Shown here: positions 16,570 to 24,795 of the stretch, piece by piece
Numbering within the stretch: position 1 is the first letter of the stretch
How the letters are laid out: every line of letters starts with the position of its first letter
Assembly (NCBI GenBank): GCA_030833845.1
Contig: JAURGK010000021.1
Coordinates: 1-40,192, forward strand
Length of the DNA stretch: 40,192 nt
From: Crocinitomicaceae bacterium
GTDB taxonomy: Bacteria; Bacteroidota; Bacteroidia; Flavobacteriales_D; Crocinitomicaceae
Reading direction: 5' to 3'
Notes under the pieces: model-generated
The model's input: only the letters and a program-made list of their open reading frames with translations
The model's database searches: none
Told to the model about the DNA's origin: nothing
Translations under genes and position numbers: made by a program

Positions 16570-19500
16570 GCTTCGTTGAATCTTTTAAACTCGATATAAA
16601 ATATGGTCCCTACCTTAGGGGTGCTTTCAAACCAGATTTTACCATTATGCTTTTCTACGATTTGCCTCACTACGCTAAGGCCAATTCCTGAACCCGATGA
16701 TTTGGTTGTGAAATAAGGTGTAAAAATGCGCTCTTGTTCACTTTCTAGAATGCCGATACCGTTGTCTTTGCATTGAATTTCAAGGTGTGTTGTTGAATGC
16801 TTTACCGCCAATTCAATTGTTGGATTGGTCACCGATTCAGTAGCTTGTTTGGCATTGAGTAATAAGTTGTTGATCACCTGGCTCAACATGTCCTTATCGG
16901 CCATAATCCATAAATTTTTTGGATTGGGATGAAAAGCTATGAGCCCTTGGTTTTGGTCAAAAAGCTGAATGGTTTGTTCTAAAAAAGGAATCAGCGCTAT
17001 TTTTTCAAAATTTGGTTCTGGCAGCTTGGCAAAGCGCGCAAATTCATTGGCCATTCTAGCCATTGAATCAATCTGATCAATGAGGCTAGGCAAGGTGCTT
17101 TGAAGCAAAGGTTGTAGGTCTGAATCATTGCTTTCAATTTTGCGCAATAGGTGCTGTATGTGTAATTTCATCGGAGTCAAGGGGTTCTTGATTTCGTGCG
17201 CAATCTGTTGTGCAAGGTCTCGCCATGCGCTCTCTCGTTCACTACGAGCAAGTTGTCCTGCGGCTTGCTCGAGTTCTCTTAACTTATCATTGTAGGCACG
17301 TACTAGCAGCCCAATTTCGTCATTGTTATAATAATTGATTTTTTGGTTGTTTTTTCCAAATTCAAACGCCCTTACCGATCTTGCAACCGATTGAAGAGGC
17401 CCAATTAACCAATTGCTCACAAGCAAGGCTATAAATACAGAAATTGCTAGCAACAGAACAAAAACATTGATTGCTGCCTTCAGAAAGTTTTCAATTTGTA
17501 ATTCGTATGCTTCTTGCTGTCCGAAGAGCTGTAAGTTAATATAACCAAGCTGTTTGCTATTTTGGTTCATAATTGGTAAATAGGCACTGCGGTAGGTGAG
17601 AGTTCCAATTTGGTCTTGATGTGAAAAATAACTTTGATTTCTTCCAATAAGTGCATCCATAGCTTGGGCATTCATGTGTTCACCAATGAGACCATAGGCA
17701 AAAAGTTTTGGCCTAGATGAAGCCACTAGAAATCCATCACTGTCAAAAACAAAAAGGTCAGTTTTAAAAACGCTTGACAATTTGGCTAATTTAGTTTCTA
17801 GCTGCTTTCCAATGGTATTGGCATCAAGGGTGTCCAGGGCAGCGGTCTGATTGCTCAATTCTGTTTGAACGGCATCAAGCTTGTCCTTAAGAGCTTGTTG
17901 TGAATAGGAATTAAATTGTTTACCGATAAACAAAGAGCTACCTAATCCATATAAAAATAAAGAGAGACCCAAAATAACTAAAAAGGCAATCTGCACTTTA
18001 AATGAGAGTGTCCATTGGGTTTGCTTTTGAATAGAAATAGACTTAAATATTTGATGTGATATCAATAGAAGACCCCAAAAAACAAATAGAAAAGCAAAGC
18101 TGGTAATTTTACTAAACCATTCGTTCGGCGTGGATATGATAATTGCTGAACCCGGCTGCTGCGATACGATTACATGTGTAAACCCTCTGAATTCACTAAT
18201 TGTGTTACCCTTATTTTTTACCCTCATATTGGTGAGCTTCAATGGGTAATTGTAGGTACCTGTTTGATGTATAAGCCTGCCTTCTGCATATTTGCCAATC
18301 GCATACTGCTCAAGGCCGCTAGATATTCCTGCCTGATCGGAAATGAGCAACCTTGGAAACCCAATTTCTTCTGGTATTCTTTTGGACACAAGGGTAAGTG
18401 CTAAATTTCTTTGTGCATCGATTCTAAGTAAAATTACATAACTCAACCCTTCTTCTTCATGAGGCATAAAGTATATACCATTCTGAATATCTGATGGTTG
18501 ACTGTGTTTTTTAACGAGTTTTTTTAAGCGGACTAATTTAAGTGTATCCACCCCGAAACAGGGTTGATTATCTTGATCAAATAATTCGGCATCAATATCA
18601 AAACCATCCCAAATTCCAGTAAAAAACTTTTGTGTCAGCACATGCTCGAACCCAACTTTAGTAAATTGTTGCCTAAGCGAATCAAAGTCTCGATGCAGCC
18701 ACATTTCATTACTGATTTTAGGGGCAACTTGAGCATAAGCTAGCTCTAAATTGATGTTGCGTTCTTGGGCTAGTTGCTGGGCGTAAAGCATACGGTTTTC
18801 AATGTCTTTGGCATCTTGTAATTTTTGTAAGTACAAGGAAATGATCGCAGCATTAACTGTTAAAATAAGCAGTTGGCTACTTAATTTAGACCAAGAGCGC
18901 TCTTTGGTGTTGTAAAATACCAGATGAATGAGAATCACAATCAGCGGCAGCGCATCCATCCAATTGGCATCAAAGATCAATAGACAAACAAAGGGGATGA
19001 ATAAAATAGCGGGCTTCCAAGCCCAGTGCTTCAACCTAGGGTTCTGCTGATTTAACTGAAGTATGACATAAATGGTTTTTTGAAAAGTGTAAAGGTAGAA
19101 GCCCATTAAGGCGAAGAAAAAATAACTGCTGAGTCTCAATTCAAAGAGGTGCTCAAAACTCAATGGAATATCAGAATGATTGACTACGATTTTTAATTGT
19201 GCTTCAATCCAAATCCATAGAAGAATGGGCATGACAACTAAAAGAGAATTCACCCATGTTGATTTGAATATGCGTACAATCGACAATAAAATCCGCACCC
19301 CAAATAAGATGAAAAATCCATTGACAGCAAAGGAAAAGAAATCCGGATACCACTCATCAAAGGCAAAAAAACCGGCAGAAAACCAATCACTTTCAAGCCA
19401 AGTACTGGGCCATTTAATTTCATAAACAGTCGTTCTAAGTAATACAAGACTAAGTAGCAAAAAAAGATTAGCCCATAAATTTTGAACAAAATTGACTTGT

Positions 19501-20132
19501 ATTTGATAAATGATAAGCAAACCGGCAATTATTAAAATAAAGGGCCCCCAGTTACTGCCAAGAGGTGCTGTTTCCATAGGCAAGCTACTCGCCCAAAAGA
19601 CAACATTCTTTTTGTTGTTTAAGATTGCTTTTCTGCGGCCATTCCCATCGAGATTGACCTGGAATTTTTGCTTCCAAAACGAAGGGTTTGACGCACGCAG
19701 GTAGGCATTGCTGAATTCGTAGTCTTTGAGAATGCAAAAACTAACACAACAAGTTAAATCCCCATCTTTAAGTGTATGGCAATAATACCAACCATTATTG
19801 AGTTTGATTAAACCGTTCCCTGGGAAAAGCCCACTTTGATAACGACCAATTGGCAGCTGATTGCTATTCCAACCAAAAAGCACATCTTTATCGTATAGGT
19901 GATATACAAGATTTGATTGATTTGTAATTGGCTTATTAGACTTGACATTGCGCAAAATCAAACGCGCATATGCTTGCTGTTCACTTTCTAGGGTAGTAAA
20001 TTGTGCTTGTATGCTCTCGTTATTATAAGAGGGAGCTGAATCAGTGGCAAAAAAATAAATACCGATGAGTAGGCATATAAATCCCAGAAGACTATACTTC
20101 CAAGCACCAATCAAATCGAAAAGTTTATTCAT
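16566..20132 (-). CDS. Large multi-pass sensor histidine kinase with HAMP domain
   Basis: A 1188-residue sensor kinase. TM1 at about 13-30, an extracytoplasmic domain (31-190), a block of about eight TM segments (196-437), a second extracytoplasmic domain (440-670), two TM segments (672-693, 712-738), a third sensor-like domain (740-880), a final TM (884-906), HAMP (about 907-960), a HisKA domain with phospho-acceptor His979 (HEIKNPLTPMKL) and an HATPase_c domain with the N box (NNLLLNAKQA), DNGIGI and GSGIGLS. The kinase core resembles NtrY-type kinases. No response regulator is nearby, so it is an orphan here. Its ATG overlaps the udk stop (TAATG), so it is co-transcribed with uridine kinase. 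The signal is unknown. Confidence 0.9.
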   Translation of the reverse strand: MNKLFDLIGAWKYSLLGFICLLIGIYFFATDSAPSYNNESIQAQFTTLESEQQAYARLILRNVKSNKPITNQSNLVYHLYDKDVLFGWNSNQLPIGRYQSGLFPGNGLIKLNNGWYYCHTLKDGDLTCCVSFCILKDYEFSNAYLRASNPSFWKQKFQVNLDGNGRRKAILNNKKNVVFWASSLPMETAPLGSNWGPFILIIAGLLIIYQIQVNFVQNLWANLFLLLSLVLLRTTVYEIKWPSTWLESDWFSAGFFAFDEWYPDFFSFAVNGFFILFGVRILLSIVRIFKSTWVNSLLVVMPILLWIWIEAQLKIVVNHSDIPLSFEHLFELRLSSYFFFALMGFYLYTFQKTIYVILQLNQQNPRLKHWAWKPAILFIPFVCLLIFDANWMDALPLIVILIHLVFYNTKERSWSKLSSQLLILTVNAAIISLYLQKLQDAKDIENRMLYAQQLAQERNINLELAYAQVAPKISNEMWLHRDFDSLRQQFTKVGFEHVLTQKFFTGIWDGFDIDAELFDQDNQPCFGVDTLKLVRLKKLVKKHSQPSDIQNGIYFMPHEEEGLSYVILLRIDAQRNLALTLVSKRIPEEIGFPRLLISDQAGISSGLEQYAIGKYAEGRLIHQTGTYNYPLKLTNMRVKNKGNTISEFRGFTHVIVSQQPGSAIIISTPNEWFSKITSFAFLFVFWGLLLISHQIFKSISIQKQTQWTLSFKVQIAFLVILGLSLFLYGLGSSLFIGKQFNSYSQQALKDKLDAVQTELSNQTAALDTLDANTIGKQLETKLAKLSSVFKTDLFVFDSDGFLVASSRPKLFAYGLIGEHMNAQAMDALIGRNQSYFSHQDQIGTLTYRSAYLPIMNQNSKQLGYINLQLFGQQEAYELQIENFLKAAINVFVLLLAISVFIALLVSNWLIGPLQSVARSVRAFEFGKNNQKINYYNNDEIGLLVRAYNDKLRELEQAAGQLARSERESAWRDLAQQIAHEIKNPLTPMKLHIQHLLRKIESNDSDLQPLLQSTLPSLIDQIDSMARMANEFARFAKLPEPNFEKIALIPFLEQTIQLFDQNQGLIAFHPNPKNLWIMADKDMLSQVINNLLLNAKQATESVTNPTIELAVKHSTTHLEIQCKDNGIGILESEQERIFTPYFTTKSSGSGIGLSVVRQIVEKHNGKIWFESTPKVGTIFYIEFKRFNEA

Positions 20133-20761
20133 TATAAGAAGCGATCAGGCACCAAGGTACGCAGTTGTTCGCTTAATAACAAGTAATTGTCGTCGGCCCG
20201 ATGGTCGTTGAAATAAATAAAGTCGACCTTGCTTTTGTATGGCTCTATGTAATGTTGATAGCAAGGAAGCACATGGTTTTCCCACTGATAGATGATCTCA
20301 TGACGTTTATAACCCCGTGTTTCTTGATCGCGATAGATGCGTCTGTCAAGTTGTATGGCGTGGTCTACGTCGACGAAAATACTGAAGTCGAGCGCAGAAA
20401 AAACGGAAGGATAATGCAGTGTAAATAGCCCTTCAACAATAATGAGCTCGCTAGGTTGAATGGTAAGCAGGCTGCTTTTATTGCCTTGAACATTGAAAAA
20501 ATATTCTCGAACTTCTATTGGCCGTCCGGAAATAAGCTCTTGAAGATCATTTTGGAGTTTTTGGTGATCAAGTGCAGTTGGTAAGTCAAAATTAACAATG
20601 CCGTTGGCATCTACGGCTTGTTGTTCTAGGGGCAAATAATAGTTGTCCATCGAAAACACCGCCGTGGAGGTGTTTTGGAATGTGTCTGATAGGCGTTGTA
20701 AAAGGGTGGTTTTGCCCGCACCGCTTCCGCCGCATATTCCAATAACAAAAGGCTTAGACAT
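20132..20761 (-). CDS. udk: Uridine kinase
   Basis: Phosphorylates uridine and cytidine in pyrimidine salvage. The 209-residue protein starts with the P-loop GICGGSGAGKTTL (Walker A), has FSMDNYYLP with the likely catalytic Asp, FDLPTALDH (nucleoside binding), IVEGLFTLHYP and the lid region RRIYRDQETRGY. The start is ATG 20761 (MSKPFVIGI) rather than the GTG/TTG-type extension at 20776, because the -7 box occupies 20766-20773. It is the first gene of a two-gene unit with the histidine kinase. Confidence 0.93.
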   Translation of the reverse strand: MSKPFVIGICGGSGAGKTTLLQRLSDTFQNTSTAVFSMDNYYLPLEQQAVDANGIVNFDLPTALDHQKLQNDLQELISGRPIEVREYFFNVQGNKSSLLTIQPSELIIVEGLFTLHYPSVFSALDFSIFVDVDHAIQLDRRIYRDQETRGYKRHEIIYQWENHVLPCYQHYIEPYKSKVDFIYFNDHRADDNYLLLSEQLRTLVPDRFL

Positions 20762-20765
20762 GACA

Positions 20766-20773
20766 CAAAGATA
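20766..20773 (-). promoter_or_regulatory. -7 promoter box TATCTTTG of udk
   Basis: An exact TAnnTTTG match on the minus strand, four bases ahead of the ATG at 20761. The spacing implies a nearly leaderless transcript. No -33 TTG at the usual distance. Confidence 0.45.
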
Positions 20774-20813
20774 CAACTTGTATAGTAGTTTTTTCGTCTT
20801 AAAAAGAGGTATC

Positions 20814-20841
20814 TTTCGACAAAAACACTATTTTCGACAAA
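20814..20841 (+). repeat. Tandem direct repeat TTTCGACAAA upstream of the protease gene
   Basis: TTTCGACAAA occurs twice, at 20814-20823 and 20832-20841, an 18-base period. The second copy overlaps a near-match -7 box (TATTTTCG, 20829-20836) and ends 18 bases before the protease ATG. The position fits an operator for a transcription factor, but no regulator is identified. Confidence 0.6.
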
Positions 20842-20859
20842 GAATAAATAGGTCTCTCC

Positions 20860-23193
20860 ATGAAAAAAATCGTCACGCTCTTATTTCTAACACTTTCAAC
20901 CATTGGTTTTTCTCAAATTCAAGGCAGTGGCGGTGTGCCCCGTTCTACCAAAGCTCAGGTGAATAGTAAGCAGATAGCCACTTGGCAATTTGCCCAACCG
21001 GATATCGCATCTTTGCAACAAGAGGATGCCGCTACTGATCATTTAGGCATAGCGCCTTGGCGTTTTGGATTTAATCATTATACCAATTTAAATACCTCAA
21101 ATACCGGAACTTGGACCGTATTACCCAACGGTGGCCGAATTTGGTTATTGAAAGTTGAGTGTCAAGGTGCACTCACTGTTAATTTAACTTTTGAGCAAAC
21201 AGAGATACCTGACGGGAATCAACTTTATGTTTACAATACAAGTAAAGACTTTATTTTAGGTGCTTTTAACCAAAGCCATTTGTATGAGGGCCAGTTAGGC
21301 ACTGAACTTGTACCAGGCCAAACTGCTATTATTGAATATTACGTAGCACCGGGACAGAAAGTTGGCAATGTGCAACTTGCTACCGTGACTCATGGATATC
21401 GCACGGCCAATGAATTCATGGAAAAAGCTTTTGGAAGTTCGGGCTCGTGCAACATGAATGTCAATTGCCCAGATGGTTTGCCCTGGACCCAACAACGCAA
21501 TAGCGCCGTGATGCTAGTATCGGGAAGCAGTGGTTTTTGTTCTGGAGCACTCATTAATAATACCGAAAACGATGGCAAACCGTATGTCTTGACGGCAAAC
21601 CATTGTTATAGTAATCCGGCAAACTGGATTTTTCGTTTCAATTGGCAGGCAACGGATTGCAATAATCCTAGCTCAGCGCCAACATTTCAATCTTTGAGCG
21701 GCGCAGTGTTGCGCGCGCGCCGCACTCCTTCAGATTTTTGCCTCGTTGAAATTACAGGAGGGCTTGTCAATGGCTCTGTTCCTTTAGACTACAACCCTTA
21801 CTTTTCTGGTTGGGATAATTCAGGCACTATTCCAACGGCAACTGTTTGTATACATCATCCGTCGGGAGACATCAAAAAAATCTCTTTTGACGACAACCCA
21901 CCATCCATTTCCCAATCAATGGGCTCAACAGAACCAAATTCCACTTGGACCGTAGGTTGGGACCGCAATACAACCACAGAAGGAGGCTCTTCTGGTTCGC
22001 CTTTATTTGATGAGAATCACCGCATCATTGGACAACTTTGGGGAGGGGGTGCATCTTGTCAAAATATCAATGCGCCTGATTACTATGGCCGCGTAGCGAA
22101 TTCATGGGAGCCAGCGGGCAGCAACAGTACCAACCAGCTCAAATTTTGGTTAGATCCAAACGCCACCGGCGCCGCTTTTATAGATGGTTTTGACCCAAAT
22201 AATACGACAGTTGTAGCCCTAGATGCGGCACTCTCTTCTCCGCAATTAAACCAGCAGGCACTATGTGGTGATAACTATTTGCCCAGTGTAACACTCATGA
22301 ATGTGGGCTCTACGCCACTTACAAGTGCACAAATTTCTTATCAAATAGACAATGGTGCAGTGCAACAATATGCTTGGAGTGGCAATTTGGCACAGTGGCA
22401 AACAACGAGTATTTCTTTTGCCACGGTACAATTGGCTATAGGAAACCACACCTTTACTGCTACTGTGAGCAGCCCCAATCAGGCCTTAGATGAAAACCAA
22501 AACAACAATCAAGCAACCACAACTGTTGCCGTTGAAGATGTCCTGGGGACTATTAATTTATTAAAAGTTGCCCTGCTGACTGATAATTATGCAGACGAAA
22601 CCTATTTAGAACTCCGCAATGCAGCTGGTACTGTTGTCTGGTTCGAAGGCAATGAAAATGTTGCAGGTAATTTTGGAACAGGAGGGTTCCCAGCACCCAA
22701 TGATGCAACCAACCCGCTACAAAATAACACGACATATAATTACGATATTCCGCTCACAGCATTTGAGTGCTATACTTTTGTAATTTATGATTATTATGGC
22801 GACGGGATGGGAGCTTCTCAGTGGGGAGGTACCGATGGAACGCTCGAGCTTTTCGACAACAACAATGTATCTTTATTTGCTTTGACATCTGCAGATTTTG
22901 GAGACAGTTTGGGTGTCGTGGTCCGCAACATAGACGATACTGGGCTTGACCAAATACAGCCTCAGTTTGTTGTTGCCCCCAATCCGGCAAATGCTGTGCT
23001 TCACGTGAGTTGGTTTAGCGCTAAAAATATGATTGTTCAAGTTATTGATATCTACGGAAAGTTGTTGTTGCAGGAGCAAAAAGAAGCTATGGGCATTGAG
23101 TTGAACATTGAAACACTGAGCTCGGGCACCTATATTGTTCAATTGATAGACGAAAACGGTATAGCTTCTCAAAAGAAATTCATCAAGCAGTAA
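20860..23193 (+). CDS. T9SS-secreted trypsin-like serine protease (lysyl-endopeptidase type)
   Basis: A 777-residue secreted protease. It has a signal peptide (MKKIVTLLFLTLSTIGFSQ), an N-terminal propeptide-like beta domain (about 20-205) and a trypsin-fold catalytic domain (about 210-440) with His248 (LTANHCY), Asp292 (SDFCLVEI) and Ser378 (EGGSSGSPLFDE), as in Achromobacter-type lysyl endopeptidases. Ig-like stretches follow (about 450-560), then a region with a possible Ca-binding YDYYGDGMG, and a C-terminal T9SS sorting domain (about 700-777; VAPNPANAVLHV to the KQ end). Several Cys pairs suit an extracellular enzyme. Cleavage specificity is inferred only from overall resemblance. It is followed by hemW after nine bases. 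Confidence 0.88.
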   Translation: MKKIVTLLFLTLSTIGFSQIQGSGGVPRSTKAQVNSKQIATWQFAQPDIASLQQEDAATDHLGIAPWRFGFNHYTNLNTSNTGTWTVLPNGGRIWLLKVECQGALTVNLTFEQTEIPDGNQLYVYNTSKDFILGAFNQSHLYEGQLGTELVPGQTAIIEYYVAPGQKVGNVQLATVTHGYRTANEFMEKAFGSSGSCNMNVNCPDGLPWTQQRNSAVMLVSGSSGFCSGALINNTENDGKPYVLTANHCYSNPANWIFRFNWQATDCNNPSSAPTFQSLSGAVLRARRTPSDFCLVEITGGLVNGSVPLDYNPYFSGWDNSGTIPTATVCIHHPSGDIKKISFDDNPPSISQSMGSTEPNSTWTVGWDRNTTTEGGSSGSPLFDENHRIIGQLWGGGASCQNINAPDYYGRVANSWEPAGSNSTNQLKFWLDPNATGAAFIDGFDPNNTTVVALDAALSSPQLNQQALCGDNYLPSVTLMNVGSTPLTSAQISYQIDNGAVQQYAWSGNLAQWQTTSISFATVQLAIGNHTFTATVSSPNQALDENQNNNQATTTVAVEDVLGTINLLKVALLTDNYADETYLELRNAAGTVVWFEGNENVAGNFGTGGFPAPNDATNPLQNNTTYNYDIPLTAFECYTFVIYDYYGDGMGASQWGGTDGTLELFDNNNVSLFALTSADFGDSLGVVVRNIDDTGLDQIQPQFVVAPNPANAVLHVSWFSAKNMIVQVIDIYGKLLLQEQKEAMGIELNIETLSSGTYIVQLIDENGIASQKKFIKQ

Positions 23194-23202
23194 TTTTTTA
23201 AC

Positions 23203-24321
23203 ATGAGCGGCCTTTACTTGCACATACCATTTTGTCGCAAGCGCTGCACTTATTGTGATTTTCATTTTTCAACAACATTTGAAAATTACAGGACAGATTT
23301 AATAGCTGCGCTGGGTCAGGAACTCTATTTTAGAAAAAATGAGTCGCAGTCTGCGCTGCGTTCTATTTATTTTGGAGGAGGCACACCTAGCTTACTCCAC
23401 GAAAAGGAACTACAGTCTATTTTTAAAGAGATTCACCAACACTACGAATTGACCAAAGATTGCGAGATCACCCTAGAGGCTAATCCCGAAGATATCAATG
23501 AGGCCAATCTTAAGGCCTGGAGCTTGGTTGGTATCAACAGGCTGAGTATTGGCTTACAAACCTTATCAGATGGCGACTTACAATGGATGAATCGGGCCCA
23601 TTCCGTACAAGATGGCATCAGAGCCATTGCGCTTGCACAGCGATTCGGTTTTGAAAACATCAGTGTAGATTTGATATATGGCCTACCTGGTCTAAGCCTT
23701 GATTTTTGGAGGCATACCTTAAAAAGCGTATTGGAGCTTGGCATTCAACATTTATCAGCTTATTGTCTTACTGTCGAGCCCAAAACTGCTTTGAATTACA
23801 TGGTGCGGACAAAAAAATTACAACCCGCTAACGAAGTCTTGCAAAGCGATCAATTCATGGAATTGGTCAATCAAGCACAGATGCATGGCTTTGAGCACTA
23901 CGAGATTTCAAATTTTTCTTTGCCTGGGTTACATTCCAAACACAATAGCTCTTATTGGCAATTTTTACCATACATTGGTGTGGGGCCCTCTGCTCATTCA
24001 TTTGATGGCAAAATGCGTCGATGGAACATTCGAAACAATACGCAGTACACCAGAGGTGTGGGTAAGAATGATGGTTGGTTTGATTGTGAGATCTTAACTC
24101 CAAACGAATTGCGTAATGAACAGATTTTACTCGGTCTGAGAACTAAATGGGGTTTGGATTTAAATAGATTTAGTACCAATTGGACAAAAAAAGAAAGCGC
24201 GCAAATTGAAGAATTTACGCGCTTGAATTGGATCAAAGTGCAAGGCAGCACATTGCTACTCACTGACATTGGAAAGCTTCATGCCGATGGAATTGCGGCT
24301 GCACTTTTTCGACTAGACTAA
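23203..24321 (+). CDS. hemW: Radical SAM haem chaperone HemW
   Basis: HemW binds haem and delivers it to haem enzymes; it was long mis-annotated as coproporphyrinogen oxidase HemN. The 372-residue protein begins GLYLHIPFCRKRCTYCDFHF, with the [4Fe-4S] cysteines at 11, 15 and 18 (Cx3Cx2C), followed by FGGGTPSLL (SAM binding), TLEANPED, RLSIGLQTLSD and HYEISNFSLPG. The HNSSYW and GVGPSAHSF motifs are typical of HemW. The ATG is nine bases after the protease stop. Its TAA overlaps the TAG of the convergent bacilliredoxin gene by four bases (CTAA). Confidence 0.93.
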   Translation: MSGLYLHIPFCRKRCTYCDFHFSTTFENYRTDLIAALGQELYFRKNESQSALRSIYFGGGTPSLLHEKELQSIFKEIHQHYELTKDCEITLEANPEDINEANLKAWSLVGINRLSIGLQTLSDGDLQWMNRAHSVQDGIRAIALAQRFGFENISVDLIYGLPGLSLDFWRHTLKSVLELGIQHLSAYCLTVEPKTALNYMVRTKKLQPANEVLQSDQFMELVNQAQMHGFEHYEISNFSLPGLHSKHNSSYWQFLPYIGVGPSAHSFDGKMRRWNIRNNTQYTRGVGKNDGWFDCEILTPNELRNEQILLGLRTKWGLDLNRFSTNWTKKESAQIEEFTRLNWIKVQGSTLLLTDIGKLHADGIAAALFRLD

Positions 24322-24731
24322 CAAAATTCGTCGTAGGCGGCTTGTAGGTTTGCAGCAATCATTTGTGCACTTCCCCCTTCAATGTGATGGCGCTCTAAAA
24401 AATGCACTAATTTACCATCTTTAAATAAGGCAATAGAAGGCGATGATGGCGGGTAGGGCAAGAAATATTGTCTAGCTTGTGCTACCGCTTCTTGGTCAAC
24501 TCCGGCAAAAACTGTAGTCAATTTACTAGGTTTTTTGTCATGTTGGATAGAAAGTTTTACGCCTGGTCTCATGTTGCCGGCTGCGCACCCACATACTGAG
24601 TTTACCACAATGAGTAAGGTGCCTTGGTTGTTGGCAACTGCCGCATCAACGGATGCCGCATCTAATAATTCTTCAAAACCGACATTGGTCAAGTCGGCTT
24701 TCATGGGTTGAACGAGTTCTGCTGGATACAT
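24318..24731 (-). CDS. BrxA/BrxB-family bacilliredoxin
   Basis: A 137-residue member of the bacilliredoxin (YphP/YqiW, DUF1094) family, small thioredoxin-fold proteins with a CGC active site. Here NSVCGCAAGNMRP has Cys47 and Cys49. The family removes bacillithiol mixed disulfides in Firmicutes; in Bacteroidota it probably acts as a thiol oxidoreductase with the local low-molecular-weight thiol, which is inference. Other family features are the start MYPAELVQPMKADL, FAGVDQEAVAQAR and PPSSPSIALFKDGK. It is transcribed alone or by readthrough from the lipoprotein gene 57 bases upstream. Confidence 0.92.
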   Translation of the reverse strand: MYPAELVQPMKADLTNVGFEELLDAASVDAAVANNQGTLLIVVNSVCGCAAGNMRPGVKLSIQHDKKPSKLTTVFAGVDQEAVAQARQYFLPYPPSSPSIALFKDGKLVHFLERHHIEGGSAQMIAANLQAAYDEFC

Positions 24732-24747
24732 AAGTTGTTTTTTTATA

Positions 24748-24755
24748 CAAAATTA
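24748..24755 (-). promoter_or_regulatory. -7 promoter box TAATTTTG of the bacilliredoxin gene
   Basis: An exact TAnnTTTG match on the minus strand, 16 bases ahead of the ATG at 24731. A tandem repeat (24776-24795) lies just upstream of it. Confidence 0.55.
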
Positions 24756-24775
24756 GTGATCTCTCAACAACTGAA

Positions 24776-24795
24776 TGTCATTTAGGTGTCATTTA
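24776..24795 (-). repeat. Tandem 9-base repeat (TAAATGACA twice, 11-base period)
   Basis: TAAATGACA on the minus strand (TGTCATTTA on plus) occurs at 24776-24784 and 24787-24795. The 11-base period equals one helical turn. It spans the last codons of the solute-binding-like lipoprotein gene and sits 21-40 bases upstream of the bacilliredoxin -7 box, the place of an activator site. Confidence 0.6.

Noticed and set aside
16566..20132. An NtrB/NtrC-type sigma-54 two-component pair with rpoN
   Set aside because: The kinase core is similar, but no AAA+ response regulator is encoded in the window and the genes are about 13 kb apart.
24733..24772. A 7-base stem (AGTTGTT/AACAACT) around the bacilliredoxin promoter
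   Set aside because: The loop of 26 bases contains the -7 box itself, and the stem is too weak to claim as a structure.
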